Assembly (NCBI GenBank): GCA_030849805.1
Contig: JASANZ010002246.1
Span: 39,736-103,735 of the forward strand
Reading direction: 5' to 3'
DNA from: Sergeia podlipaevii
Taxonomy: Eukaryota > Euglenozoa > Kinetoplastea > Trypanosomatida > Trypanosomatidae
DNA: 64,000 nucleotides
The translations under genes were made by a program, and so were the position numbers. Within the stretch, counting starts at the first letter, position 1; each line of letters opens with the position of its first letter. A model generated the notes under the pieces. The model had not been told where the DNA came from. It searched no databases and worked only from the letters and a program-made list of their open reading frames with translations. This document shows, in pieces, positions 41,501 to 49,043 of the stretch.

Positions 41501-42525
41501 TCAGCGTCCACAGACAATTCGTCGTCCACCCTACTCGTGACGAGTGTGGCCCAGATGATCCCTGGAGCTGTGTATTCCCCAATATCCCCTTGCTGGGGCT
41601 CTTCATTAGCTTCTACACTAATCCACGACATACACATTAGCTTATCCCCCAAACCAGCTACAGCGCTGTACTTTGACAGACCAACGAGCACGCCCTTTTG
41701 CGCAGAAGCGTCCCCCCCCTTTGATTCACCAAAGCTGGCTCTCATGTGCGCCACCTCTGCAAACGCATGGTTGCGCTCCGTGCACTCGACGCCCATGTAC
41801 TCTTCCATACAGCGGTCACACTGTGATCCTGTCCAGTGCCCTTGTTCATCATCATCGTAGCACACACATCTATCACCAAAGATTCGATCGCACCAGCCGT
41901 GCCCATTACAAGAGCACTCGAGGTTGAACAGCGACCCATACCAGCCACTAGCACAGGTGAGACAAAGCGACTCGACATCTGCATAGTGATGCACTACAGT
42001 CCTGACACCCCCACCATCTTTGTTTGGCAAAGTAGAGGCAGTCGGACACACACTGCTGACATTTTTGCCACTTGTACTCCCAACCACACCGTAAGGGCGA
42101 AAGCAACTATCTGAGGAGCGGGTCAGTTCACAGTTTTCTCCGCCGTATGTTTCAAAGCACTCGCAAATACCGGGTTGATCTGCTCCAAAGCGACATGTAC
42201 CCGCATTGTTGCAGATAGTGGGGAGGCACAGTTTAGGGCCAAGGCATATGCCACTTACAATATCAAAGATGCAGGTCGGTGCGTCCCCACACTCTGTGAC
42301 GTTAAGGCCGTGACACTTGGCATCAAAGCAATCATTGTCATAAAGCCCAGGGCATGGAATGTCGCATTGCGAGCCTGAGAAAAAAGGAAAGCAGTCACAC
42401 CCATTCTCGGTTACTTTACCAAAAGCACAGTTTCTGGATTCTTCACTGTCGGCAGCAGCAACGCCAAAAATGCATCCCTCGGCCACAAGTATTGAAAGTA
42501 ATAAAGCAAAACGAAACAAACTCAT
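35530..42525 (-). CDS. Giant multi-pass membrane protein with EGF-like ectodomain, 2331 residues
   Basis: ATG at 42525-42523. Residues 1-25 are a clear signal peptide. Cys-rich EGF-like modules follow at about 32-150 and a laminin-EGF-like unit at about 205-250 (CSCNGHGWCDRIFGDRCVC). A long, Thr/Val/Ala-rich beta-type ectodomain runs to about 1190, then a Cys-rich segment like the GCC2/GCC3 or ephrin-receptor-like repeat (CPPHAKCDGSF, GYMGPMCSLC) lies just before the membrane. From about 1280 there are four closely spaced hydrophobic spans, a roughly 400-residue charged, Ser-rich loop, then about five more spans between 1815 and 2130, and a C-terminal tail ending in a short coiled coil. The plan suggests a surface or flagellar receptor or channel-like protein; no ligand or known family is recognised. 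Confidence 0.9.
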   Translation of the reverse strand: MSLFRFALLLSILVAEGCIFGVAAADSEESRNCAFGKVTENGCDCFPFFSGSQCDIPCPGLYDNDCFDAKCHGLNVTECGDAPTCIFDIVSGICLGPKLCLPTICNNAGTCRFGADQPGICECFETYGGENCELTRSSDSCFRPYGVVGSTSGKNVSSVCPTASTLPNKDGGGVRTVVHHYADVESLCLTCASGWYGSLFNLECSCNGHGWCDRIFGDRCVCYDDDEQGHWTGSQCDRCMEEYMGVECTERNHAFAEVAHMRASFGESKGGDASAQKGVLVGLSKYSAVAGLGDKLMCMSWISVEANEEPQQGDIGEYTAPGIIWATLVTSRVDDELSVDAESERNGELRVLVVAMTPHDSSCTITVLESSYVHAHDCDFVVVQVEERSVIVDEDVVVDAKLSRAYGWFVLTRSGAVLSEKYGDFGTGEAFAAETIAVSEATGTVCVAGSQKGAWAVYVAELGAGATTFEVVTASSVAFIGDVSIVTPLSTYTTASYAEETSMNNGSTKDLLVLLSTANRTAVVLITPSADGSDKAYVEHAQLPLITPAHMTSLSMSYVASLGAVYVLMRASDGSTWLSSVVHSINSLVPLLLVSHQQTHKSTERAVFLAHLDGWHLLSLIHTTGGEGTDEGEVLDVSLYTAYAIANAASDFVDRRGGDVLNVFGFFFAHPMQCYFDGNNTTLPAVMNINSANTISSTMLQCVVPPLVSLPPCVQAHVAVSSATVPAPALAALSSIPIQALLSRREVSVTVATIPGATSWVPVNTTYAPLIVSATSGDTDSARAFIDDTRDILVLGQDFRLDKMMQCRFEDERGVLAVAKAELLSSQSLLCILSKEGVPAPSAGETGTISVSMNGIVFSNKIPFTFVGHARRLVPSIPSTSDARIVNNNSAVCMSALAAASYCPECVTESSPVRVKVKSAHLSALPPLCMRVVDDEGHALQELDMGRVVRLKPSWFYITRQFHLHNSSVRKKLSAHMGSTSDHLVVAAYINQTRDGETCFSVSLQYPLVGIGKLSFSSDELDSAAVLYEVSEGAPYTTSILVEPSRKFPNNPSVSPPRQPVATLHDEADNQVLFSKGVPEYFLTLEAEFPYVVYTNSTTIGRVPVVATRVVRSRQFSNGYYTFDSVLPTGLYGQDYRVSVCTVNDSGTTAISSVKVEPALCVKDQYAVYGTVECSACPPHAKCDGSFILDAAPGYWKGGILAYSIYPCSPPEACAGGKKDGCAVGYMGPMCSLCSTGQGAPPDSPSRDWSAGLQRRYARSGRGTCEACGSSSSNAVAATALVILCVVLLIALAAVLAQGMSSYKRVAHIVLSMVDFLQLVCLLALQQQQLPDALISPAARHFLIFLHVVAMSSIQSLFVFQCLITTSGFSSFVVSLVSPFLAAPIAWLVALYAASLSAERLLPRAPRDVTAETASSLPAAAGAAAFAATATTAAGALTVVEGSGVAAIMDTPSANVAALSSALSAATATRSAVPLLVAVEEERRQLAALYAQCDRNILAQQSIAQLPSGATRDTALRLLTEEHEELLSRIAALEERISLGSDAGIARKGRSATLSADSVRGGSRRRGRRKRHTSTGSLAGDKDSDHLLSARARRQSDRSGAAAGTEECDAVDSQRMAPSAGRESREEEEDVDEEDGEEGSESSATHLHVSVSGGRRASVTGGRQRESRGAGDAGRKCTVSRSGTIPRVTVPSLSLAIADGDHDATNDLSVGAPGTHLSFNPVHVDVGYLEEHISREGVRRALSQRHGMTEKKDTNKKIVSYASDNAVGAPRGYSQSADRDGDSLALASNEHKDVQHHRWSPLPTNLFFYFCVFIWYFIASILRSAVLLTYCISIDVGTAAEIFPVVQGRSIIVSSESPEVLAAAEESLRLLKPRLHSLLLIDLSKSCDTADYKAWRLCGIVVTALLLAVPPLLHVLYLRHRQRRRDQQHTTLVAGPAAHSTGTQWWRQLRRFCRMCATSAVSAADLAEAALGVRKGCAWWGVWLCFRRPLLALVVTLLVDQPVPAVAVCSWLLVFSFAACQIVSPYSNTSLNALQGISCLLLLVVISCSWGSELRGVSVFNYAGSARKGSKWETDVMTAATSTAVTVSGAFLITAACLGAALHVVYLLQEACPRFWSMVCRWVALLLRTIAKLPLMCLRGNRSGFSTKKKKSSSSAMIERSAFTFADYNTEWMNSLQQEEECIHSEWYSQRHQSGAAEHCNNFASNDFFTPATSAMRGGVSTALARTIPLSVGGLDLEYGGARTYTERLEAYVRYHYVSPSQVALKEESSIEDQYEREWSAAPSHEAEASSGAAVMKAIEKGMKAECRVLQKHIVDLEVFIDQLQSLFPEE

Positions 42526-42559
42526 TTTTTTTTCTTGTTAGTTCCTTGCTAGTTGTAAA

Positions 42560-42560
42560 G

Positions 42561-42597
<37 letters not shown>

Positions 42598-42598
42598 A
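42560..42598. repeat. TA/GT microsatellite just upstream of the giant membrane gene
   Basis: Short TA run followed by about 25 bp of GT, between the ATG at 42525 and the predicted splice acceptor, so it should lie in the 5' UTR. Confidence 0.9.
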
Positions 42599-42733
42599 AA
42601 GATTACACGGCGACAAAGATAACAAATTCTTCTGCGTTCCTCGCAGTCAAGAAGAACAAACTAAAAGAAAAAAAAATAGATATCAAAGGCAAAAAAGTGT
42701 TTGAATGAACGACAGTGAAAAAAAAGAAGACAG

Positions 42734-42770
42734 CTGAAGAGGAAGAAAGAGGGGGGGGGGGGGGGAGGGA
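42734..42770 (-). promoter_or_regulatory. Trans-splice acceptor with a 15-base C run
   Basis: On the minus strand 15 C (complement of 42751-42765) sit inside a longer CT tract that ends in CAG (complement of 42736-42734), about 210 nt upstream of the giant membrane protein ATG. A textbook polypyrimidine-AG arrangement; the unbroken C run is unusual. The rest of the gap to 43031 holds no gene. Confidence 0.6.
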
Positions 42771-43031
42771 CACCATAATGAATGCAGACACCGTCCCGCG
42801 TGAGCCATATCTATCTTGGGTAGAGTTACCAGAAATTTGACGAGGTCATTATAAGTCAACTTGCTAAGACAGTAAATTGTGTAGGGCTAAACAACCAAAA
42901 AAAAGAAAAAAGAGACGTTGATGCATACTATATCCACTCTAAACGTATAAAATGGCCGTCTAGCTACGTACCAGACACCTTATCAAAAATAAGTGCGATA
43001 CAAATCAGTGTTTCTCCTCATCATCTTTCCA

Positions 43032-45077
43032 CTACGCTCGAGCACCTGCTGGTAGAAGCGGGACTTGTTCGTACTCCGACGTGGCCACCGGCTGCCCAGC
43101 CACCATACTGCGCACACGCAAACCTTGCTCCACCAGATCGTCACTCACTCCCTCGCTCCTGCGCCTGTACATCGCCCACCCCACTGCCAGTACTGCCGCC
43201 AGCGCCGCCAGCATTAGCCATGCCAGAGCAGACATTCCCTCGTCTCCATCACCACTATCCCTAGTACTGTGCGAGCTCTCTCCCTGAACCGTGGGCATTT
43301 CCACCGGGGGCATGAACTCCTTATAAACTAAGTAGGATGTCATCATGCCTCTATCTTCATGATGCAGTGCATGGCAGTGGAAGACCACCTCTCCAGGATA
43401 AGTGGCAGCCTGCCAGCGAATCGTAGTAACTCCATCGAGAATGGGCATTGTGTCTCGGTACTGCCCACGTCGCACGCCATACATCTCGAGGGTATGATTA
43501 GCGTGTTGGCCCCCTGGACGTGGCTCAAAAGAGAGAAACTGAAAGTGGTTTACGTGAAAGTGCAAGGGATGAGGCATTGGGTCCGTTGGATCGCCGTACA
43601 CACGAGCCACTACAATGGAGTGTAATGGCACCGCAAAACCACGGTACTTAGACTTGTCCACCGTTCCTAATTGCCCTTCAAAATGATCATAGAAGCATTT
43701 ATCTGGTGTGCTGTTGCGCAGCGAGGAGCAGTTCGTGCCGTGGCCGATAGTGTAGTATGGCTTTGGGTTAGGAAGAGAGAGCTGTGAGAAAGAAATATCA
43801 CGCGTAACAACAACACCACTGTCAAGGTGGAGATAGTCTGGACTGTACTTGGGCAGCTTTACTGGAAACGTCGGTATAGTGACCACCGTTGCATTGCCGT
43901 CATGGCTGTTGCTGACACTATCCTTTCCCTTTCCCTTGTGCTCCCCAACTCCGTTCTTCTGTCTCGCGTTGGCCTTTGAAGAAACGTAGAACACAGCTTC
44001 GCCATTCTCATCTGACACGGGAAAGAAACCTTCTCGGTAGCACACAGCCACCATTTCCACACGCGTAGCGGTGGTGAAATACACCCAGCGGCGCCGGCGC
44101 GTGCGAGGCAGTTGCACGCCATCATACCCAACTACGTGCCACTCGCACAGATGCGGGAGGGTGAGGTTAAGATGACAAGCTCCTGAAGCAAAGCCAACAC
44201 GAAAAAGTAGCGGCTTGCCTTTTGCCACCTGCACCGTCGGTGCGTGCTGCCCATTCACAAGCAGTAGACTCTCTGGCAGAGGGTACTCACGACCATGACG
44301 GTCAACAATCTTGGGATCCGAAGGTAGTGCGGTGCCAATGGCTACGTCTGACTCCGTCATGGTCATGCCGTCACACGTGCTAGGCTTTGTGAGCCTATAT
44401 AGGTGGATGAGGAGAATGACGCTGTCCCAGTCACGGAAGGGGTGCACACGTGCAGTCATAAGAGGCGACTCACCGACGATAATGGCTCCAAAGAGACCGC
44501 CCATGATTTGATAATAGACAGATCCATGCGAGTGTGCGTGATACCAGTGAAGACCTGGGAGATGATCGCGCGGGATGCCCAGCTTATAAAAAAGGGACCC
44601 GCCTGGTCCTGTGACGGTGAAAGGGTCGTCAATTCGCGGGTCGCTGTGCATGCCGTGAAAGTGCATGTTCGTCGTGTTTGGATTATGAAATGTGTACATG
44701 TGCGAGGCCACATCCACAGAACTGTTCATTGGTGCCTCACTGCCAAGTTTGTTTTCTACCTGCATCTTGATCTTCCCTCCCGGTAGCACGTGAAGTACAG
44801 GGCCTGGCAGCAGAGGGCCGCTATCGTCTATCTCGTAGAAGCGTCCAGTATACTCGAAGTACATTGGCTCGCCATCTTTACGGCTGTGCACCAATGGAAT
44901 AGACACACGGCTTGCGCGGACTGTAAAATTGACCTTTGTATTGCCCCTTTTTGTCGGAAAAATCTCCGTCATCGGTACAAGTTCCTTCGCTTCACATACA
45001 CCCACTAGTGCTGCTGACGCGATCAGTAAAGCAAGTGCCAGCAGCATCAGGGGAGCAGAGCCATGAGTGTACCGCAT
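43032..45077 (-). CDS. Type I transmembrane multicopper oxidase
   Basis: First good ATG at 45077-45075 gives 681 residues; the frame runs upstream 126 codons through low-complexity UTR from a GTG. Signal peptide about 1-30. All four copper-ligand motifs are intact: HFHG (H139, H141), WYHAH (H180, H182), HPLHFH (H503, H506, H508) and HCHALHHEDRGM (H567, C568, H569, H573, axial M578), so a type 1 site and a trinuclear cluster are predicted. The family oxidises phenols or metal ions such as Fe(II) or Cu(I) and reduces O2 to water. Several NxT/S sites lie in the ectodomain. A single span at about 615-636 and a cytosolic tail with YEQV and EQVPLL sorting motifs suggest an endolysosomal or plasma membrane enzyme. 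Substrate unknown; ferroxidase or laccase both possible. Confidence 0.92.
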   Translation of the reverse strand: MRYTHGSAPLMLLALALLIASAALVGVCEAKELVPMTEIFPTKRGNTKVNFTVRASRVSIPLVHSRKDGEPMYFEYTGRFYEIDDSGPLLPGPVLHVLPGGKIKMQVENKLGSEAPMNSSVDVASHMYTFHNPNTTNMHFHGMHSDPRIDDPFTVTGPGGSLFYKLGIPRDHLPGLHWYHAHSHGSVYYQIMGGLFGAIIVGESPLMTARVHPFRDWDSVILLIHLYRLTKPSTCDGMTMTESDVAIGTALPSDPKIVDRHGREYPLPESLLLVNGQHAPTVQVAKGKPLLFRVGFASGACHLNLTLPHLCEWHVVGYDGVQLPRTRRRRWVYFTTATRVEMVAVCYREGFFPVSDENGEAVFYVSSKANARQKNGVGEHKGKGKDSVSNSHDGNATVVTIPTFPVKLPKYSPDYLHLDSGVVVTRDISFSQLSLPNPKPYYTIGHGTNCSSLRNSTPDKCFYDHFEGQLGTVDKSKYRGFAVPLHSIVVARVYGDPTDPMPHPLHFHVNHFQFLSFEPRPGGQHANHTLEMYGVRRGQYRDTMPILDGVTTIRWQAATYPGEVVFHCHALHHEDRGMMTSYLVYKEFMPPVEMPTVQGESSHSTRDSGDGDEGMSALAWLMLAALAAVLAVGWAMYRRRSEGVSDDLVEQGLRVRSMVAGQPVATSEYEQVPLLPAGARA

Positions 45078-45873
45078 CTTTGCCTTGTTCGATAATATGT
45101 AGCAATGCCTCTTAAACAATATATATATGTATATTCTTGTATCACTATTACGATCCGCTTCGGCGTATATTGAGAAAAAAAGTAAACAGCACATATACAA
45201 AGAGAAAAAGAACAAAAACGACAACACGCACACACGCACATGCAAGACAAACGTAAAGAAAGAGAAAGAAGACACCACGGAGAGGTTAGAAAACGAGTAA
45301 AACAGGCATACACCATATAAACTCAACGAAAAAAAGAAGTAATATGTTCTACCGGCACAACATCCATTGACGCCAAGGCAAGAAATAGGATATGATAACT
45401 TGCCAACTAGAATTTTGACAGTGCCTGGGCACCAAAGTAGACAGGTTTGCTGCACTTTCTTTTATATAAAACTTCTCAGCCACACGCTAGTTTTCCTAAG
45501 ACGCTTCTTCATTATTGTTACCTTGTATCCAAAAAAAAAAAAGAAGCGCCAATTTCTTTGTTCAGAATTCCCCCAATATTTGTATATATCTAACAAAGAA
45601 AAACTACTTTGATACCGCTAGTTACCAATGACGTCTAAAAAAAAAAAAAGAAATGTGAGGGATATGCAGTCTTCGAGGTCGCGGTGGTAAGGGGGAAGGA
45701 GGAATCGTTCTATACGCACCCAGCATCCTTTCCCCTTTTCTGTGCAATGCAGCATACCGCGCGCTTTCTTGTTGTTATCACAACAACACAACTCGCACAT
45801 TTTTCCATCACTCTTCATTTCTTACTTTATCCATCACTATTTTTTCCCCTTTCTTTCCGTCATTCCATCTCAG
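45078..45873. other. Intergenic region, no gene seen
   Basis: 796 bp, AT-rich with A-runs at 45531-45542 and 45639-45650 and a CA run near 45227-45241. Short ORFs on both strands are homopolymer-driven. Contains the expected 3' UTR of the 104-residue gene and splice region of the oxidase. Confidence 0.55.
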
Positions 45874-46188
45874 TTAAATAATATTGCGGAGGCGCTCCAG
45901 TTGCTCCTTAGAGCAGCCAGTCCACTTAGGGTCGGCAATATCAACGTTGTTGTTGTTGATGAGAGCCTTGTATTTGTTCTCGTTACGGCGCGCAATGGGG
46001 TCACGCCAGTACGGGTAGCCCACCCACCATCCCTTCCTGCGCTCAGTCTCTTCAGAGCAGTAGCTGGCGTGCTTCCAGAGGAAGACCATGCTCAGTAGAC
46101 CCACGGCAGCATGGATAGGATACTCCTGCGTGAACAGTTTGATCTGAAACACGGGCAGACGATCGCACTTCCAGCGCGTGTAAACCAT
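45874..46188 (-). CDS. Small single-pass membrane protein, 104 residues
   Basis: ATG 46188-46186, stop at 45874. One hydrophobic segment at about residues 26-40 (IHAAVGLLSMVFLW), then a basic aromatic region (KGWWVGYPYWRDP) and a hydrophilic tail. Its size, a single short span and the Trp/Tyr-rich juxtamembrane part are typical of small subunits of mitochondrial inner-membrane complexes. From memory, trypanosome chromosome 3 carries a small ATP synthase-associated protein near the eIF2-alpha gene, so an ATP synthase or respiratory subunit is possible, but I cannot verify homology. Coding status is likely from codon pattern and its place in the gene array. Confidence 0.72.
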   Translation of the reverse strand: MVYTRWKCDRLPVFQIKLFTQEYPIHAAVGLLSMVFLWKHASYCSEETERRKGWWVGYPYWRDPIARRNENKYKALINNNNVDIADPKWTGCSKEQLERLRNII

Positions 46189-46733
46189 CTTGGCCGATGT
46201 ATGTAGGTTCTTTGGGGTTTTAAAACTAGTGTTCTCCTACTACTATGTCAACAGGCCAGCAAACAAACAAACAAGCAATTTTTTTTTAAAAAAGAAAAAA
46301 AAACAGAAAGGAATAAAGATATCAAAGAAAGAGAATGAACAACGAAAGGAATATATATCCCAGAACTATGTGTAGCAAATATATTGCATTGCACTTGCTG
46401 TGGAACGCTCTTGAGAAATGAGTCGCAAACCAGATTGCATAGCCCACAAAACTGAGACATTCACAAACCGCTATGACAACATTCGCACCATTCATCCTCC
46501 TCCTTCACAGAAAGATTATACAACTCATGTTTTTTCTATTGGCCAAGGTGGTGGATAAATACATCATCACAACTGTACATCTACATTCTGACTGCATCTG
46601 ATCATGGCGACACGTGTTCGCTACTGCTCCTATTCACAGAAGGAGGAAGTATAAGTGCGCCTGCTCACAGTGGTTTCAACGCTTGAAACGACGAACAGAT
46701 ATAACAAACTATATATATTAAAAAATCTAATTC
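46189..46733. other. Intergenic region, no gene seen
   Basis: 545 bp between the 104-residue gene and the MORN gene. An A-rich run at 46279-46303 on the plus strand is a T-rich tract on the minus strand. No ORF worth calling. Confidence 0.55.
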
Positions 46734-47714
46734 TCAATCAGCCCATGCCATCCCATCAACTGGAACTTCCCCGGATACTTGCATCGCGCTAGTAGGTGCC
46801 CACACGCCTCGTTTGAACACGCCTTGCTGAGCCATGCGATTGCTTGGATAATGCATGGAGGCATTGCTATCAAAGGGCCGGTTCTTCTTATCAAACTTAC
46901 CCTCGTAGTAAGTGCCATCCGGCAGGATCCACTGCCCCTGAGTGAACACTCCATTCACCCACTCACCACGGTACTCACCACCAGTGACAAAGTGGTAGGC
47001 GCCGTAGCCATGCTTAAGACCGCCTTTCCAGTTTCCTGAAAAAACATCGCCATTGATGTAGTAAAACATACCCTGACCCTCACGTTTGTTTTCCAAGAAC
47101 TCGCCCTTGTAGATGGTCCCGTCCTTGTTTTTCATAATACCTTGACCTGTGCGCTTGCCACGAACGTAGTCGCCGTGATAGCAGGGGAAGAAGCCATAAT
47201 CAGCTATGCCGGCAACTATGTGGTGGCTGAGCTCATACTTCTTCGCAATCATGGCGATACTTGCTTCATCTGCGTTGCTTACCTGTCCGCCGTACTCCTT
47301 TTTGATTTCACCCTCCACTAGCTTATCCGCCTCGCTCTTCCCTTTACTGATAAAGACGTACTGTCCACTACCGTGCTTTTTGCCCTCAAAAAACTCACCT
47401 TCGTAAGTATCGCGATTGGGGTAGATGGCTTTGCCGCTCCCTGACCGCTGCTGGAACTCATCGCGGGGACCAGCGTAAATGCCAAGCGTGCAAACTGACT
47501 TGACAAAGTTGCGATTGAAGGCGGTGCCATCTTGCTCTGCTTGCTCGCAGAAGCCATCCACCCAGCCGTCGACATCGCCATCAGCTTCCTCACCGGCGGT
47601 GAGGAAGCCCTTCTCAAACTCGTTCCACACATACTCCTCAGCACGCTTGAAGCCGGTAGCCTCGTTGATTTCCTCCAGATTTATCTCCTGGAGCTTCTTT
47701 TGTTCGTCCGACAT
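46734..47714 (-). CDS. MORN-repeat protein, 326 residues
   Basis: ATG 47714-47712 (MSDEQKKLQEINLEE), supported by a splice acceptor about 29 nt upstream; the longer frame from 47843 is TA-repeat translation. The N-terminal 90 residues are acidic and helical. MORN motifs follow from about residue 110: YEGEFFEGKKHGSGQ, YHGDYVRGKRTGQG, YKGEFLENKREGQG, FSGNWKGGLKHGYG, YRGEWVNGVFTQGQ and a last degenerate copy, with a helical insert between the first and second. MORN repeats form elongated beta structures that bind proteins or phospholipid surfaces; in flagellates many sit in the axoneme (radial spokes) or in cytoskeletal collars. Location here is not decided by the sequence. Confidence 0.9.
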   Translation of the reverse strand: MSDEQKKLQEINLEEINEATGFKRAEEYVWNEFEKGFLTAGEEADGDVDGWVDGFCEQAEQDGTAFNRNFVKSVCTLGIYAGPRDEFQQRSGSGKAIYPNRDTYEGEFFEGKKHGSGQYVFISKGKSEADKLVEGEIKKEYGGQVSNADEASIAMIAKKYELSHHIVAGIADYGFFPCYHGDYVRGKRTGQGIMKNKDGTIYKGEFLENKREGQGMFYYINGDVFSGNWKGGLKHGYGAYHFVTGGEYRGEWVNGVFTQGQWILPDGTYYEGKFDKKNRPFDSNASMHYPSNRMAQQGVFKRGVWAPTSAMQVSGEVPVDGMAWAD

Positions 47715-47743
47715 GAATATCTTTTTCCTCGGTACCTTGGTTT

Positions 47744-47767
47744 CTACGGGAGAAAGAGAGAAAGAAC
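47744..47767 (-). promoter_or_regulatory. Trans-splice acceptor for the MORN gene
   Basis: Minus-strand CT-rich tract ending in GTAG (complement of 47747-47744), about 29 nt before the ATG at 47714. Strong polypyrimidine-AG match; it fixes the start. Confidence 0.65.
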
Positions 47768-48020
47768 ATATATATATATATATATATATAACGAGAGAGA
47801 AAGAGAGAAGAAGTGAACAATGTGTAAAAAAGTGTAGAGGCAATATGGGTACTGCGCAAGAAATGAAAGAAAATGATATTGTACGTCAAACAGAACTGTT
47901 CAAAAGAAACGGCTCTAATACATATATCCTTTAAAGACTTTTCTTCCCTGCATTTGCAGTCGATGATGAACGCATATGAGTGTAAAACAACAACAAGTAT
48001 ATATATATATATATATATAT
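47768..48020. repeat. Two TA microsatellites
   Basis: TA runs at about 47768-47790 and 47998-48020 flank 200 bp of AT-rich spacer upstream of the MORN gene. Short ORFs that translate these runs as Ile-Tyr repeats are not genes. Confidence 0.85.
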
Positions 48021-49043
48021 CTGTGCACACACAGCATGTAAAGCAAAATAAAGATAACAAAAAAAAAAATCAGCAGTGTGCACATGCCCGTAACCACAAC
48101 ATCTGAATATTCTTTTCGTTGATAAATTCAAGAGCGGAAAAAGGAGGAAAAAAGAAAGAACTCGCTAAGAAGAAAAACAACAGCAGCTACGTGAAGCCAT
48201 AAAGTGTGCTCACACACGCTCATGCAGTAAGGACGCAAAACCGCATTATCTTGTTGTACACTACTTCCCTCCCTTTTGACAAATTTTTGACGCTGATAAG
48301 CACAGAAACCGAAGTTGCGTGTCATATGACCAGAGTGCTGCAACATGGTACCCGGGAAGGCCGCAGTGGTCTATTTCCCCCTTCATCTGTGGCCCTATCG
48401 TGCCTTATTCACGAGAGCATCAGAAGAAGGGTGTAAAACTCTGCTCGCAGCACCACGCCAAGGCTAATTCATTGCATACATCGAATCGTACCATTTACGC
48501 GCCTTTCATTCCCCAAACATTCATTGGGCGTGTGTGTGTATAGCATTAATTTGTCGGCAAAATGCCTTGTTGCTCTTTCTTTCTCTCTTTATTATCTATA
48601 ACAAAACAGCTCTTCCTCACCTTTCCGCACTGAACAGTACTTCCCCACTCATTAGTAAGGAAAAGAGCTCAGCCATATGCATATACGGCATACTCAAAGC
48701 AATGCAACGGGTAGATCAGTAAGTGATCTCATCCAGATTGCTTATCTGTTTTTATATATAAATACATTGACCACAGAGGGAGAAAAATTAGTTCCCTTTA
48801 AAGTAAAGCACTGAAAAAGGGAGGCTTTAAAATAAAGGCACAGAAGTTAAAGGGAAAAAAAATATTCACTTTCTTTTTGAGAAGCATATAATATAGAGAT
48901 TAGTATGCTCTCACACAGCTACCAATTAAAAAACATTATATATATCTGCGCAAATATCACTGTATTGCTACTATCTCTGGTTGAACACATAGGACGGAGG
49001 AAAAAAAAGATGGTGTGACAGTAGTAGCCTTCTTTCCCACATA
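48021..49043. other. Intergenic region, no gene seen
   Basis: About 1 kb. Most is AT-rich, but 48,290-48,530 is more balanced in base content and not repetitive. I could not find a credible ORF, tRNA or C/D snoRNA box pair there. Probably the 3' UTR of the pseudokinase mRNA. Confidence 0.5.

Noticed and set aside
45078..45455. 126-codon N-terminal extension of the multicopper oxidase
   Set aside because: Starts with GTG, is Phe/Ser/Ile low complexity, and would put the clear signal peptide in the interior of the protein.
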